This document shows positions 20,491-29,694 of a stretch of DNA of 64,000 bases, piece by piece. The stretch is from Priestia megaterium. GTDB taxonomy: Bacteria > Bacillota > Bacilli > Bacillales > Bacillaceae_H. The notes beneath the pieces are model-generated. The model was not told the DNA's origin, searched no databases, and saw only the letters and a list, made by a program, of their open reading frames with translations. Within the stretch, counting starts at the first letter, position 1. Every line of letters starts with the position of its first letter. A program made the position numbers and the translations under genes. The stretch is from NCBI RefSeq assembly GCF_023824195.1, contig NZ_CP085442.1, positions 4,440,001 to 4,504,000 of the forward strand, read 5' to 3'.

Positions 20491-22782
20491 CTATGGAAGT
20501 TGCCGCGAAAACGTTCCTGACTTTTTTGTAAATTCATACATTACCCCACCATCTTCATCCGTTCGATAAATATACACTCCGTAGCTTTTCAGAAGCTCTA
20601 ATATTTCTTGATGAGGATGACCATAACGATTTTTTTGTCCCGCTGAAACAAGCGCTACTTTAGGATTTAAATGTTGAACAAACTCTTCTGAAGTTGAAGT
20701 TTTACTGCCATGATGCCCAACTTTTAATACATCTGCTTTAAGGTTTGGAAAGCCTTTCAATATTCTTTGTTCTCCTTCCTTTTCTAAATCTCCGGTGAAT
20801 AGCCATCTTAAATTTCCTAACTTAGCGTCTATTACAATTGAGCCGTTGTTGCTCGTTTCTTCGAAACCTGTCGGAGAAATAATCTCAAATAAGACACCTC
20901 CTTCTTGCCAGCTATCTCCTTGTTGAACAATTTGAACAGGCACGCTTTGTTTTTGAGCAGCGATCACCAAGCCAGTCTCTACGTCATTTAATTCAGCTTT
21001 TTTCCCAAGCACCAGCTCTCCGACAGCCACTTGTGAAAATAAATGCTGTGCCGCCCCTGCGTGATCATAATCGCCGTGTGTGATAATCATTTTATCTACC
21101 CTTGTCATTCCTTTTGAATGCAAAAAGGGAACAAGTACGTCTTCTCCCACGTCAAAAGAAGAACGACGTTTTTGCCATGGTTCTTTTGGAAATGAAACGG
21201 TTCCTCCGGTATCGATCATATACACACCTTTTCGATAAGGAAGCTCAATGATAAAGCAGTCGCCTTGTCCTACATCGACCATTGTGATCGTTCCTTTTGG
21301 ATTCAAATAAGGATACATACATTGTGCGGCTAACAATGCCACGAGAAGAAACATATAGCGAACGAAAAATTCTCCTTCTTCCACCGCCACAAATAAAGCA
21401 TAAATGCATAAGTACATGCCCAAAAACAGCACAATGTGGGGTTTTCCCGTTACAAAATCAGCGGGAATCCACTCAAAAAATCCAAGCAATTTTTCACAAA
21501 AAAGTAAAAGAATATGAAGAATTTGCTCCAGCAATTCACTCACTCCCGGCAAGATGATACGAACAAAAAGAATGAGCAAACAAAGAGGTAATACAACAAG
21601 AGAAAACAGCGGTACAAAAACCATATTTAATGGCAAACTGAGGAGAGATACTCCATAAAAATAGTACAACAATAAAGGAAGTGAACTGACTTGTGCAATC
21701 GCTGAAACAGCCATGAGCTGGCTGAAAGAAGAATGAAAACGAGGTAAAATCGTCTGACTCGATAAAATCAATGCAAAACTAACGGCAAAAGAAAGCTGAA
21801 ATCCTACATCAAATAAATAGTACGGCTTAAAAAGCAGCATGGCCATAAAAGCAAGGCTGATGCTATCAATCAAAAGAATTTTTCTTTGTATTTTTATCGA
21901 TATAAGCATCAGCATACTCATAAGAACAGCTCGGACAACTGAAGCGCTGCCACCGGCCAAAACCATGTATACAGGAAGAAGCAAAAGTAAAAGCGTAATG
22001 GCTCGCTCGCGCGTTATTCCAATCCGAATTAGCAAATAAAAACACATCGCTGTCAGCAGTCCAACATGAAGACCTGATATGGCAAGCAAGTGTATTAAAC
22101 CAAATTGCTGATAGCGCTTGATACTCTCTTCTTCGATGCCAGTGCGCTCGCCGTAAATTAGTGCCTGCATAAACCCAGCGCCTGGATCCGAAATATTTTG
22201 TTGAATGTAATTAATTCCTTTTTGACGAATAAAAGTAAGGTACGTAAGTGGAGTTAAAGTGGGGAGATGGCACTTTACCAAATCAAGTCTCTTGACGTTA
22301 AGCTGCCAATGAATAGACTGATGGTACAAATATTGCTGATAATCAAATGCATGAAGATTGCGAGCAGGTGAAGGAGAAGTTAATTGCCCCGCTAGTTGAC
22401 AAACTTGATGAATCGTTAGCTTTTCGAGCTGCCGTTTCTCTTCCAACGTTTTTAGTTTATAAAAAGCCATGACCTCTTCATTTTGAACCGTAAACTTAAA
22501 AGTAAGCTTATCGCCGTCACTATGCGGAACAGATGAAATTTCGCCTGTAAAAGTAGAAGATTCAGCTAAAAGAACCGTTTTGTTATGCTTATTTGTCTCA
22601 GCTAATAGGTAGACGCACAAAACACTCAACAGTGCAGAAGCAATAACCACTTTCCTCGGACATTGTAGCCATTGAAAAATGAAAAGCAAGATTAGCAAAA
22701 ACAGGCTTACAGCGGAATGATTATCATATACATATAAAGCTATCATCATGCTAAAAGCACAGTAAATATAATATCCTTTCAC
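20491..22782 (-). CDS. comEC: Competence DNA channel protein ComEC
   Basis: A 763-residue polytopic membrane protein forming the channel through which single-stranded DNA enters during transformation. An N-terminal OB-fold part is followed by the multi-helix competence domain (starting near GAGFMQALIYGERTG) and a C-terminal metallo-beta-lactamase-like domain with THGDYDHAGA and VGHHGS. The start is GTG at 22782 with AAAGGAG upstream; the longer in-frame version would run through the intergenic hairpin. Last gene of comEA-comEB-comEC. Confidence 0.94.
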   Translation of the reverse strand: MKGYYIYCAFSMMIALYVYDNHSAVSLFLLILLFIFQWLQCPRKVVIASALLSVLCVYLLAETNKHNKTVLLAESSTFTGEISSVPHSDGDKLTFKFTVQNEEVMAFYKLKTLEEKRQLEKLTIHQVCQLAGQLTSPSPARNLHAFDYQQYLYHQSIHWQLNVKRLDLVKCHLPTLTPLTYLTFIRQKGINYIQQNISDPGAGFMQALIYGERTGIEEESIKRYQQFGLIHLLAISGLHVGLLTAMCFYLLIRIGITRERAITLLLLLLPVYMVLAGGSASVVRAVLMSMLMLISIKIQRKILLIDSISLAFMAMLLFKPYYLFDVGFQLSFAVSFALILSSQTILPRFHSSFSQLMAVSAIAQVSSLPLLLYYFYGVSLLSLPLNMVFVPLFSLVVLPLCLLILFVRIILPGVSELLEQILHILLLFCEKLLGFFEWIPADFVTGKPHIVLFLGMYLCIYALFVAVEEGEFFVRYMFLLVALLAAQCMYPYLNPKGTITMVDVGQGDCFIIELPYRKGVYMIDTGGTVSFPKEPWQKRRSSFDVGEDVLVPFLHSKGMTRVDKMIITHGDYDHAGAAQHLFSQVAVGELVLGKKAELNDVETGLVIAAQKQSVPVQIVQQGDSWQEGGVLFEIISPTGFEETSNNGSIVIDAKLGNLRWLFTGDLEKEGEQRILKGFPNLKADVLKVGHHGSKTSTSEEFVQHLNPKVALVSAGQKNRYGHPHQEILELLKSYGVYIYRTDEDGGVMYEFTKKSGTFSRQLP

Positions 22783-22806
22783 TTTTAGCTCCTTTCTTCT
22801 TAAAAG

Positions 22807-22845
22807 AAAGAGGCTTCTTACTGTTACCAAGTAAAAAACCTCTTT
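22807..22845 (-). terminator. Hairpin between comEB and comEC
   Basis: AAAGAGG (22807-22813) pairs with CCTCTTT (22839-22845), and the inner sequences pair again (TTACT with AGTAA). It starts 5 nt after the comEB stop and is followed only by CTTTT on the minus strand. It may attenuate comEC. Confidence 0.5.
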
Positions 22846-22850
22846 TACCT

Positions 22851-23417
22851 TTAATTTGCCGTAAACAAAGCGAGAGCTTCGCGCTGTAAATTCATCACTT
22901 CTGCTTCGTCAGCTCCGCTTTTTTCTAAACGAGCGAGAACATCCGTCACAAATTGAAGCTTCTCTTTACTTTTTAAGTCAATGATTGCTTCATCAAGTTC
23001 AACTTTTGCTGTTTTCACTCCCGCCTGTTGAAATAACTCAACAGCATACGGATGATTTTTGTAATCATTAGCGTAATATACTGTTTTAATTCCCGCTTGA
23101 ATAAGGGCTTTACAGCAGTTTAAACAAGGAAAATGCGTGACGTATACTTCCGCATCTTCTGTTTTCACACCAAACTTAGCACACTGTAGCAGTGCATTCA
23201 CTTCTGCATGGACAGTTCTTACACAGTGTCCATCAATCACATAACAGCCTTCGTCAGCACAATGCACGCCTCCGCTGATCGAGCCGTTGTATCCTCCAGC
23301 TATAATACGTTTATCACGCACCACTGTAGCCCCAACAGCCAGACGTTCACAAGTGCTTCTTAAAGCTAGCAAATGGCTTTGTGCCATAAAATATTGATCC
23401 CATGAAATCCGGTTCAT
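22851..23417 (-). CDS. comEB: dCMP deaminase-like protein ComEB
   Basis: A 188-residue zinc-dependent cytidine/deoxycytidylate deaminase-family protein: the catalytic HAEVN motif and the zinc ligands in FPCLNCC are present. It lies in the comE operon, although in B. subtilis it is dispensable for transformation and probably serves nucleotide metabolism. The ATG at 23417 behind AGGGA starts the family sequence (MNRISWDQYFMAQSHLLALR); the 29 upstream in-frame codons are not conserved. Confidence 0.93.
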   Translation of the reverse strand: MNRISWDQYFMAQSHLLALRSTCERLAVGATVVRDKRIIAGGYNGSISGGVHCADEGCYVIDGHCVRTVHAEVNALLQCAKFGVKTEDAEVYVTHFPCLNCCKALIQAGIKTVYYANDYKNHPYAVELFQQAGVKTAKVELDEAIIDLKSKEKLQFVTDVLARLEKSGADEAEVMNLQREALALFTAN

Positions 23418-23511
23418 CTCATTCCCTACCTTTTTATTTAACTGAATAATTATAATTATACTTGTCTCTTTCATAGTGTAGCGTTTCTTTTCCTTTTTCG
23501 TCAATAAGTCT

Positions 23512-24156
23512 CTACTGTACCGTAATTTGAGCTTTGATTTTTTCTAGCGACTTCTCGCCAATACCTGATACTTGCCCCAAATCCTCTACTGTTTGAAACA
23601 AGCCATTTTCCTCTCGATATGAAACGATGGCACTCGCTTTTGAAGGTCCAATGCCATTTAACGTTTGTAGTTCATCAGTGTTCGCTGTATTAATATTAAC
23701 AAGGGGCTGATCATTTGAAGTTCCTGAGGAAGAGATTGAAGAAACTGGAGATGAAGGCGGGATTTCTTCTCCAGCAGCTGGAATGTAAACAGCCATTTCA
23801 TCTTGTAGCTTGCTAGCTAAATTGAGCTGTCTTAAGTCCGCTTCTTTCGTAGCGCCTCCGGCTTGTGCTAGAGCATCTTTTACCCTTGCATCTTTCGGAA
23901 GCTGGTATACACCAGGCTTCTGAACAGCTCCTTTAATATCCACCATAACAAACGGGGAATCTTGGCTTGAAATGACTTGATCAGACGACTCTCCTTCTTT
24001 TTTTGTAGCAGAAGATTCTGCCTTTATCATATCTGAGGTTTGAAGAGAACTTTCCGGTTTCTCTCCGCCCGTGCGATAGATATAAAAAGCCAATCCAACT
24101 GCTAAGCAAACACACCCAATTAGCCATTGTTTTTTTGAAAAAGTCAAATTGTACAC
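23512..24156 (-). CDS. comEA: Competence DNA receptor ComEA
   Basis: A 214-residue membrane-anchored DNA-binding protein: one N-terminal membrane helix (about 9-26), a flexible Ser-rich linker, an SLBB-like region (MVDIKGAVQKPGVYQLP) and a C-terminal helix-hairpin-helix pair (VNINTANTDELQTLNGIG and further to SGIGEKSLEKI). It binds double-stranded DNA outside the membrane and passes it to ComEC. First gene of the operon and divergent from comER. I saw no certain ComK boxes. Confidence 0.94.
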   Translation of the reverse strand: MYNLTFSKKQWLIGCVCLAVGLAFYIYRTGGEKPESSLQTSDMIKAESSATKKEGESSDQVISSQDSPFVMVDIKGAVQKPGVYQLPKDARVKDALAQAGGATKEADLRQLNLASKLQDEMAVYIPAAGEEIPPSSPVSSISSSGTSNDQPLVNINTANTDELQTLNGIGPSKASAIVSYREENGLFQTVEDLGQVSGIGEKSLEKIKAQITVQ

Positions 24157-24243
24157 TCCTTTGAATTTTGAAGTAACGTCATAAATTCCGTTACGTCTTC
24201 ATAGTGTTTAGAAGAAAAGGCTTTTGAAGGAGGGAATGAATCA

Positions 24244-25074
24244 GTGAACATAGGGTTTATCGGAACAGGAAACATGGGGAAAATATTAATTGATGCGTTT
24301 ATTGAATCAAAAGCCGTACGTCCTTCTAAAATTACTATTATGAATCGCACAAAAAAAAGAGCCAAAGAGATTCAACAGCAGCATAAAAAAATTCATGTTG
24401 CTGATACAGCTGAAGAAGTTGTTCACGCATCCAAAGTCATTTTTATTTGTGTTAAGCCATTGGATATTCACCCCCTTTTAATAAAATTAGAACCACTGCT
24501 GACGAAAGATCACTGCATTGTATCCATTACCAGTCCAATTAGCGTAGAACAAATCGAACGCCTCATTCCGAGTCAAGCAGCTAGAATTATCCCTAGCATT
24601 ACGAATCGAGCATTAGCAGGTGTTTCTCTTTTCACGTTTGGAGAAAGATGTACGCCTTTTTACCAAAATTATTTACATGAATTATTTTCATCTATGTCAA
24701 AGCCTGTGGCCATTGATCAAACGATTACGCGCGTATCATCTGATATCGTAAGCTGCGGTCCTGCATTCTTCAGCTTTTTGCTTCAACGCTTTATTGATGC
24801 AGCAGTTCAAGAAACAAATATTTCTGAAGAAGAAGCTACCGTCATGGCCAGTGATATGATTATTGGAATGGGAAAACTGTTGGAAAAAGAAATATTTACG
24901 CTTCCTACCCTACAGGATAAAGTATGCGTAAAAGGTGGTGTAACTGGAGAAGGTATTAAAGTTTTAGAAGCTGAACTCGGAGAAATGTTTGTGCACGTAT
25001 TTCAAAAAACACATGAAAAATTTGACGAAGACATTGAGCTTGTTCACAATCAGTTTGATAGTCTTATTCCATAA
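24244..25074 (+). CDS. comER: Pyrroline-5-carboxylate reductase-like protein ComER
   Basis: A 276-residue protein of the P5C reductase family with the N-terminal NAD(P)-binding motif IGFIGTGNMG. Divergence from comEA identifies it as ComER rather than a proline-biosynthesis ProI/ProG. In Bacillus it has been tied to biofilm and sporulation timing; its enzyme activity is unclear. GTG start with GGAGGG upstream. It ends at a bidirectional terminator shared with yqeM. Confidence 0.9.
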   Translation: MNIGFIGTGNMGKILIDAFIESKAVRPSKITIMNRTKKRAKEIQQQHKKIHVADTAEEVVHASKVIFICVKPLDIHPLLIKLEPLLTKDHCIVSITSPISVEQIERLIPSQAARIIPSITNRALAGVSLFTFGERCTPFYQNYLHELFSSMSKPVAIDQTITRVSSDIVSCGPAFFSFLLQRFIDAAVQETNISEEEATVMASDMIIGMGKLLEKEIFTLPTLQDKVCVKGGVTGEGIKVLEAELGEMFVHVFQKTHEKFDEDIELVHNQFDSLIP

Positions 25075-25099
25075 TTTCTGTAGAAATCCTGCTTTGAAA

Positions 25100-25134
25100 C
25101 AAAAAAAGAAGCCTCTACTCGGCTTCTTTTTTTT
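25100..25134. terminator. Bidirectional terminator comER/yqeM
   Basis: AAAAAAAGAAGCC and GGCTTCTTTTTTT flank a 7-nt loop that contains the yqeM stop codon. Works for both convergent genes. Confidence 0.88.
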
Positions 25135-25873
25135 GCGCAGAGAAAAAGATGCGCTCACTGTTTGAAGTAGGCTCACTCATTTTGAAATCTGCACTTACTT
25201 CTATATTTATAAAACCAGCTTCGCTCAGCCATGATTGATAATGGTCAATCGACCAAGTGCGCTGAGCATGCACCTCATCAAAGCGATGATATGCATCGAT
25301 TTCTTCATCATAAGCAAAAAACGTAATATCATGCTCTACGCGGATATCTGCATCATTATAGGCGCAATTCCAAATATATGACACGTCTTCATCTACGTAA
25401 GAAAAAGATTGATTTCCAAATACATGCTGCATCTTATGCACCGAATGAACATCAAATATAAAGAGTCCACCTGGTTTTAAGTGCTTATATACACGTTGAA
25501 TGGTTTCTTGAACTTCTTTATCACTTTGCAAATAGTTCAAAGAATCACAAAAAATTACTACACAGTCAAACTCTTTCAATAACTCAAGTTCCGCCATGTT
25601 TTGTTGAAAAAGAGATAGCGTTACCCCTGCTTCTGCTGCCTTTTCTTGAGCTACCATAAGCATATCATCAGACAAATCAACGCCTACTACGGAGAAACCT
25701 TCTTTTGCAAATCGAACGGAGAGTTCTCCCGTGCCGCAGGCAAGGTCTAATATACTGTCAGGCTTTGTTTTCGCTTTTGCCACCTGCTGATTAAAAAATT
25801 CAGCCCAATCGTCATACGGAACGTCTGCCATTAGCTGATCATATACGTAGGCAAATTCTCCGTACCTGCTCAT
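25115..25873 (-). CDS. yqeM: SAM-dependent methyltransferase YqeM
   Basis: A 252-residue class I methyltransferase with motif I ILDLACGTGELSVRFA and VVGVDLSDDML. The substrate is unknown. It ends the yqeG-yqeH-aroE-yhbY-nadD-yqeK-rsfS operon. The ATG at 25873 overlaps the rsfS stop (ATGA), so translation is coupled; the 14 upstream in-frame codons lie inside rsfS and are not used. Confidence 0.9.
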   Translation of the reverse strand: MSRYGEFAYVYDQLMADVPYDDWAEFFNQQVAKAKTKPDSILDLACGTGELSVRFAKEGFSVVGVDLSDDMLMVAQEKAAEAGVTLSLFQQNMAELELLKEFDCVVIFCDSLNYLQSDKEVQETIQRVYKHLKPGGLFIFDVHSVHKMQHVFGNQSFSYVDEDVSYIWNCAYNDADIRVEHDITFFAYDEEIDAYHRFDEVHAQRTWSIDHYQSWLSEAGFINIEVSADFKMSEPTSNSERIFFSAQKKEAE

Positions 25874-26223
25874 AGCTGTAGCTCTTCTGAACTTACAAAT
25901 GGTGCATCTCCCCATAAGCGTTCTAAGTTATAATATCCGCGCTCATCTTTATGGAAAATGTGAACCACAACATCTCCAAGATCAACAAGAACCCACTTAG
26001 CCTGCTCAAATCCTTCTAAACGCTTCACAGAAACGCCTTGTTCGTGTGCTTTTTCTTTAATTTCACGAGCGATTGCCTGCACTTGTTTATCTGAGTTACC
26101 GTGACAAATAACAAAATAATCTGCCACAAGTGAGATTCCTTCCATATTTAACGCTACGATATCGATTGCTTTTTTATCGTCTGCTGCTTCTACAACAAGA
26201 GATAGCAATTCACGTTCAGTCAT
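25870..26223 (-). CDS. rsfS: Ribosomal silencing factor RsfS
   Basis: A 117-residue RsfS/YbeB/Iojap-family protein, with VVHIFHKDERGYYNLERLWGDA at the C-terminus. It binds L14 on the 50S subunit and blocks joining to 30S in poor conditions. It overlaps yqeK by 8 nt and yqeM by 4 nt, so the three are translationally coupled. Confidence 0.96.
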   Translation of the reverse strand: MTERELLSLVVEAADDKKAIDIVALNMEGISLVADYFVICHGNSDKQVQAIAREIKEKAHEQGVSVKRLEGFEQAKWVLVDLGDVVVHIFHKDERGYYNLERLWGDAPFVSSEELQL

Positions 26224-26788
26224 GTGTTTGACCTCCTAAGATTAAATCATTATATGTCATCATCGTATCGGGATAAACGGCCTGATGTTTAGTCATTAAA
26301 AAAGAAATGGTGTTTTTTAGTGATTGAATAAGTGCTGCATTTAAGTCGGTTTTAGCTAACTCCCGCACTTCATCAACACCTAGAAATCTCCTTCCAGGTT
26401 CAATGTAATCAGCAACGTACACAATTTTTTCAAGTAACGTCATGCCAGGTCTTCCAGATGTATGGTAAGCAATTGCATCCAATACTTCCTTATCCGTAAT
26501 CCCTACTTCATTTCTAACTAAAAACGCGCCTACTGGAGCATGCCATAATTCGGTATTGTATTCCAATAAAGAAGGATTCATGTTTTGATCAATAATAATT
26601 TGCTTCATCTCTTCCTTTGGACGAAACTTGGCGTAGTCATGAAAAATAGCAGCCAGTTCTGCTTTTTTTTCGTCTGCTTCAAAACGCTTAGCTAATTCAA
26701 TTGCTGTTTCCATTACCCCAACAGTATGAATATAACGACGTTCTGTTAACTGTTTCTTTACGATTTCTAATGCCTCAGTTCGATTCAT
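26216..26788 (-). CDS. yqeK: YqeK, HD-domain dinucleoside tetraphosphate hydrolase
   Basis: A 190-residue HD-domain phosphohydrolase with the metal-binding pair in [11 protein letters not shown] and further His/Asp residues ([17 protein letters not shown]). Family members cleave Ap4A symmetrically. It overlaps the end of nadD by 14 nt, and the ATG at 26788 follows GGAGAA. NadD and YqeK are usually adjacent, suggesting a shared role in adenylate/NAD metabolism. Confidence 0.93.
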   Translation of the reverse strand: MNRTEALEIVKKQLTERRYIHTVGVMETAIELAKRFEADEKKAELAAIFHDYAKFRPKEEMKQIIIDQNMNPSLLEYNTELWHAPVGAFLVRNEVGITDKEVLDAIAYHTSGRPGMTLLEKIVYVADYIEPGRRFLGVDEVRELAKTDLNAALIQSLKNTISFLMTKHQAVYPDTMMTYNDLILGGQTHD

Positions 26789-27350
26789 ATAATTGATTCT
26801 CCTCGATATATTGTTTAACACCAGCAGGTATAAAATAACGAATGGTTTCTTTCTTTACTACTCGTTCGCGAATAAAGGAAGAGGAGACATCAAACTGTGG
26901 AACTTCTACTTCTTTTATCGGGTAAGGGGACGTAATGGTATACCCCGGGCGCTTTACACCTACAAATGTAACCAAATTGACTAATTCATCAATTTCATAC
27001 CACTTCGGCAAATATTCTACCATATCAGCACCAATGATGAAATGAAACTGATACGTTGGATATTTCTCTGTTAGTATTCTCATCGTATCATATGTATATG
27101 AAGGCTCTTTGCGCTCAAATTCAATCGGCTGCAGAGTAAATTGATCATGTTCTTCAATAGCTAGCTTTAGCATCTGTAAACGATGATATGGCTCAATAGG
27201 CTCTTTGATTGTTTTATGAGGTGGAATGTACGACGGCATGAACCATATCTCATCTAATTTCAAGGCATGCAAAACCTCATTTGCCATCATTAAATGCCCC
27301 AAATGAGGCGGGTTGAATGTTCCACCTAAAATTCCAATACTCTTCAACAA
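26775..27350 (-). CDS. nadD: Nicotinate-nucleotide adenylyltransferase NadD
   Basis: The 191-residue enzyme joins nicotinate mononucleotide and ATP to deamido-NAD. It has the nucleotidyltransferase motif [12 protein letters not shown] near the start and the SSSFIRERV (ISSTxxR-type) motif near the end. It begins TTG-TTG; the first TTG has GGAG 7 nt upstream, and the second gives the same protein one residue shorter. Confidence 0.95.
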   Translation of the reverse strand: MLKSIGILGGTFNPPHLGHLMMANEVLHALKLDEIWFMPSYIPPHKTIKEPIEPYHRLQMLKLAIEEHDQFTLQPIEFERKEPSYTYDTMRILTEKYPTYQFHFIIGADMVEYLPKWYEIDELVNLVTFVGVKRPGYTITSPYPIKEVEVPQFDVSSSFIRERVVKKETIRYFIPAGVKQYIEENQLYESN

Positions 27351-27380
27351 TCCCCGACTCCTTTAATTTACTTCATTATT

Positions 27381-27408
27381 AAATAGAGCGGGTTTCCCCG
27401 CTCTATTT
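27381..27408 (-). other. GAAA-tetraloop hairpin between yhbY and nadD
   Basis: AAATAGAGCGGG pairs with CCCGCTCTATTT around a GAAA loop on the minus-strand RNA. The following sequence is AU-rich but has no clean U-run, so partial termination or RNA stabilisation is more likely than full termination. Confidence 0.6.
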
Positions 27409-27707
27409 CATTTCACTTTTGGAAGCATTAACTGCTTATTTTCGCGTGATTCTTTATATAAAACAATTGTATTTCCAATCACTTGTACAAGCTCTGCTTT
27501 TGTTCCTTTTGTTAATCGAGCAGCAACCGTGTCACGATCTTCGTCACAGTTTTGCAGAATGCTTACTTTTAATAATTCTCTTGCTTCTAATGCATCAGCA
27601 ATTTGACCAATCATATTTTCATTGACTCCACCTTTTCCTACTTGGAAAATTGGATTTAAATGATGTGCTTTTGAACGTAAAAAACGTTTTTGTTTACCTG
27701 TTAACAT
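27408..27707 (-). CDS. yhbY: RNA-binding protein YhbY (CRM domain)
   Basis: A 99-residue single CRM-domain protein with the signature GKGGVNENMI. The domain binds RNA in ribosome precursors, and the protein associates with 50S assembly in other bacteria. Its position beside yqeH (30S assembly) and rsfS supports a ribosome role. Begins MLTGKQKRFLRSKAHHL, as in the family (B. subtilis yqeI). Confidence 0.94.
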   Translation of the reverse strand: MLTGKQKRFLRSKAHHLNPIFQVGKGGVNENMIGQIADALEARELLKVSILQNCDEDRDTVAARLTKGTKAELVQVIGNTIVLYKESRENKQLMLPKVK

Positions 27708-27725
27708 AAAAACCTCCGCTGTATC

Positions 27726-28565
27726 TTATCTCTTAGTTAGTGTTGAAAGGACAATGTGTTCCATTGCCTCTTCGTCAGGACGAACGTTCGTCCACTTTTC
27801 AAATGCAAGTGCACCTTGCAGCACGAACATACCGACACCATTATGAGTGCCTGCCCCTTTTGCTTCAGCCTCTTTTAAAAGCTTTGTTTTTAAAGGGTTG
27901 TAAATAATATCGCTGACTACCGCTTCTTTTTGCAATAAAGTAAGTGCTAAAGGCAGCTCATCAACGTTAGGATACATCCCCACTGAAGTGGTATTAATAA
28001 TAATATCGAATGTATCTAATTGTTTTTCCGCATCAGAAATAGACATCGCCGCCGTTTTCGTCGAAAAAGGCAGCTCATTAGCTAATACAGCTGCTTTTTC
28101 GACGGTACGATTGCATATCGCAATTACCTCGGGAGCGTGCTGAGCTGCAATTGTATAAAAAATAGCTTTGGCAGCTCCTCCAGCTCCAATAATTAAAATT
28201 CTTTTTTGGGATAAGCTGCCTTCTACTGCTTTTAGTAAAGAAGTCACATATCCCTCTCCGTCGGTATTGTATCCAATATAACGGCCATCTTGATTAACAA
28301 CTGTATTTACAGCACCAATTGCCTTTGCTAATGGATCGACTTCATCCAAATGATTCATAATATCAACTTTATAAGGAATCGTGACATTAAATCCTTGAAT
28401 GTTTTTATTTTTTAGCTCTCCAATGGCTGACTCAAAATGAACAGGTTCAATTGGAAAAGCTTCATAATGAGCGTTCATATCCAGACGTTTAAAGGCATCA
28501 TTTTGCATCAATGGCGATAGTGAATGCCCAAGCGGATAACCAACTAGACCATATAATGTACTCAA
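27726..28565 (-). CDS. aroE: Shikimate dehydrogenase AroE
   Basis: The 279-residue enzyme reduces 3-dehydroshikimate with NADPH in the aromatic amino acid pathway. Visible motifs are the substrate-binding SLSPLMQN, the catalytic-Lys motif NVTIPYK, and the nucleotide-binding GAGGAAKA with the NADP-type NRT. Start is TTG, 8 nt after AAGGGG. Located between yqeH and yhbY, as in B. subtilis. Confidence 0.96.
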   Translation of the reverse strand: MSTLYGLVGYPLGHSLSPLMQNDAFKRLDMNAHYEAFPIEPVHFESAIGELKNKNIQGFNVTIPYKVDIMNHLDEVDPLAKAIGAVNTVVNQDGRYIGYNTDGEGYVTSLLKAVEGSLSQKRILIIGAGGAAKAIFYTIAAQHAPEVIAICNRTVEKAAVLANELPFSTKTAAMSISDAEKQLDTFDIIINTTSVGMYPNVDELPLALTLLQKEAVVSDIIYNPLKTKLLKEAEAKGAGTHNGVGMFVLQGALAFEKWTNVRPDEEAMEHIVLSTLTKR

Positions 28566-28584
28566 GATTTTTTCCCCTTTTTGT

Positions 28585-29691
28585 TTAAATTAAAGAATCG
28601 CGCACAAATACGCCGACTCCTTTTGGTGCATGGGCCACAACTTTTGAACCTGCTTCATTAACCGTCACCCAGCCAAGCCCTGAAAAAACAATATCGGTTT
28701 TTTCATTTTTTATTGTAAATTCATGTGCAACGAGTTCAGGAAACTCATCCATTTGCTCTGGGCGCGGCGGCTGAAGCAGTTCACCTGCTTGCTTTTCATA
28801 CAACTCATCTGCTTTTTCAAGCTTCGTACGATGGATATGCAAATCATTCGATACATAACATGTTAATGACTTGCGGCCTCCCTGTACATAATCTAAGCGC
28901 GCCAGTCCTCCAAAGTATAACGTTTGCCCTTCATTTAGCTGATAAACCTTCGGCTTTATTTCTTTTTTAGGAGAAATCAGCTTTAAGTCTCGTTTATCTA
29001 CATAGTGAGCCATTTGGTGGTGATTAATAATGCCAGGCGTATCATATAAAGACGCGCCGTTATCAAGCGGGATATCAATCATATCCAGCGTTGTGCCGGG
29101 ATATTGAGATGTAGTAATAATATCTTTTTCTCCCGTTACTTCTTTAATAATGGCATTAATAAATGTTGATTTACCAACGTTTGTACATCCCACAACATAT
29201 ACATCTTTACCTTCGCGATAATGTTCAATGGCTTCGGCAATTTCTCGAATTCCTTGTCCTTTTTGTGCGCTCATGAGGAACACATCCACTGATTTTAGCC
29301 CAAGCTCTTTCGCTTCTCGCTTCATCCAATGAATTAGTTTATTTTTCTTTATAGACTTTGGCAGTAAATCTGCTTTATTTCCCACTAAAAGAACCTTGTT
29401 ATTTCCAACAAATCGATGCAAACCAGGTAACCAGCTGCCGTTAAAGTCAAAGATATCTACAACTTTTACAACTAAACCGTCCGTTTGACCAATTCCGTTT
29501 AAGATTTTTAAAAAATCATCGTCTGTTAAGGAAACATCTTGTACTTCATTATAATGCTTCAAGCGAAAGCATCGCTGGCAAATAATAGCTTCTTTTTCTA
29601 GTGCTGATTTTGGAGCATAGCCAAGTTCATCCGGTCGTTCTGTTTGAATCTCCACTCCGCATCCTACGCACTGTAATTTTTCTTCACTCAC
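28585..29691 (-). CDS. yqeH: Ribosome-assembly GTPase YqeH
   Basis: A 368-residue circularly permuted GTPase needed for 30S biogenesis. An N-terminal CxxC...CxxC zinc finger (CVGCG, CQRCFRL) comes first. The G motifs then occur in permuted order: NKADLLP (G4) precedes GCTNVGKST (G1) and DTPG (G3). GTG start, 8 nt after GGGAGG, with a 3-nt gap from the yqeG stop. Confidence 0.95.
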   Translation of the reverse strand: MSEEKLQCVGCGVEIQTERPDELGYAPKSALEKEAIICQRCFRLKHYNEVQDVSLTDDDFLKILNGIGQTDGLVVKVVDIFDFNGSWLPGLHRFVGNNKVLLVGNKADLLPKSIKKNKLIHWMKREAKELGLKSVDVFLMSAQKGQGIREIAEAIEHYREGKDVYVVGCTNVGKSTFINAIIKEVTGEKDIITTSQYPGTTLDMIDIPLDNGASLYDTPGIINHHQMAHYVDKRDLKLISPKKEIKPKVYQLNEGQTLYFGGLARLDYVQGGRKSLTCYVSNDLHIHRTKLEKADELYEKQAGELLQPPRPEQMDEFPELVAHEFTIKNEKTDIVFSGLGWVTVNEAGSKVVAHAPKGVGVFVRDSLI

Positions 29692-29694
29692 GTT

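Noticed and set aside
24157..24243. ComK boxes between comEA and comER
   Set aside because: AT-rich AAAA/TTTT stretches occur, but I could not place a convincing pair of AAAA-N5-TTTT boxes at proper spacing.
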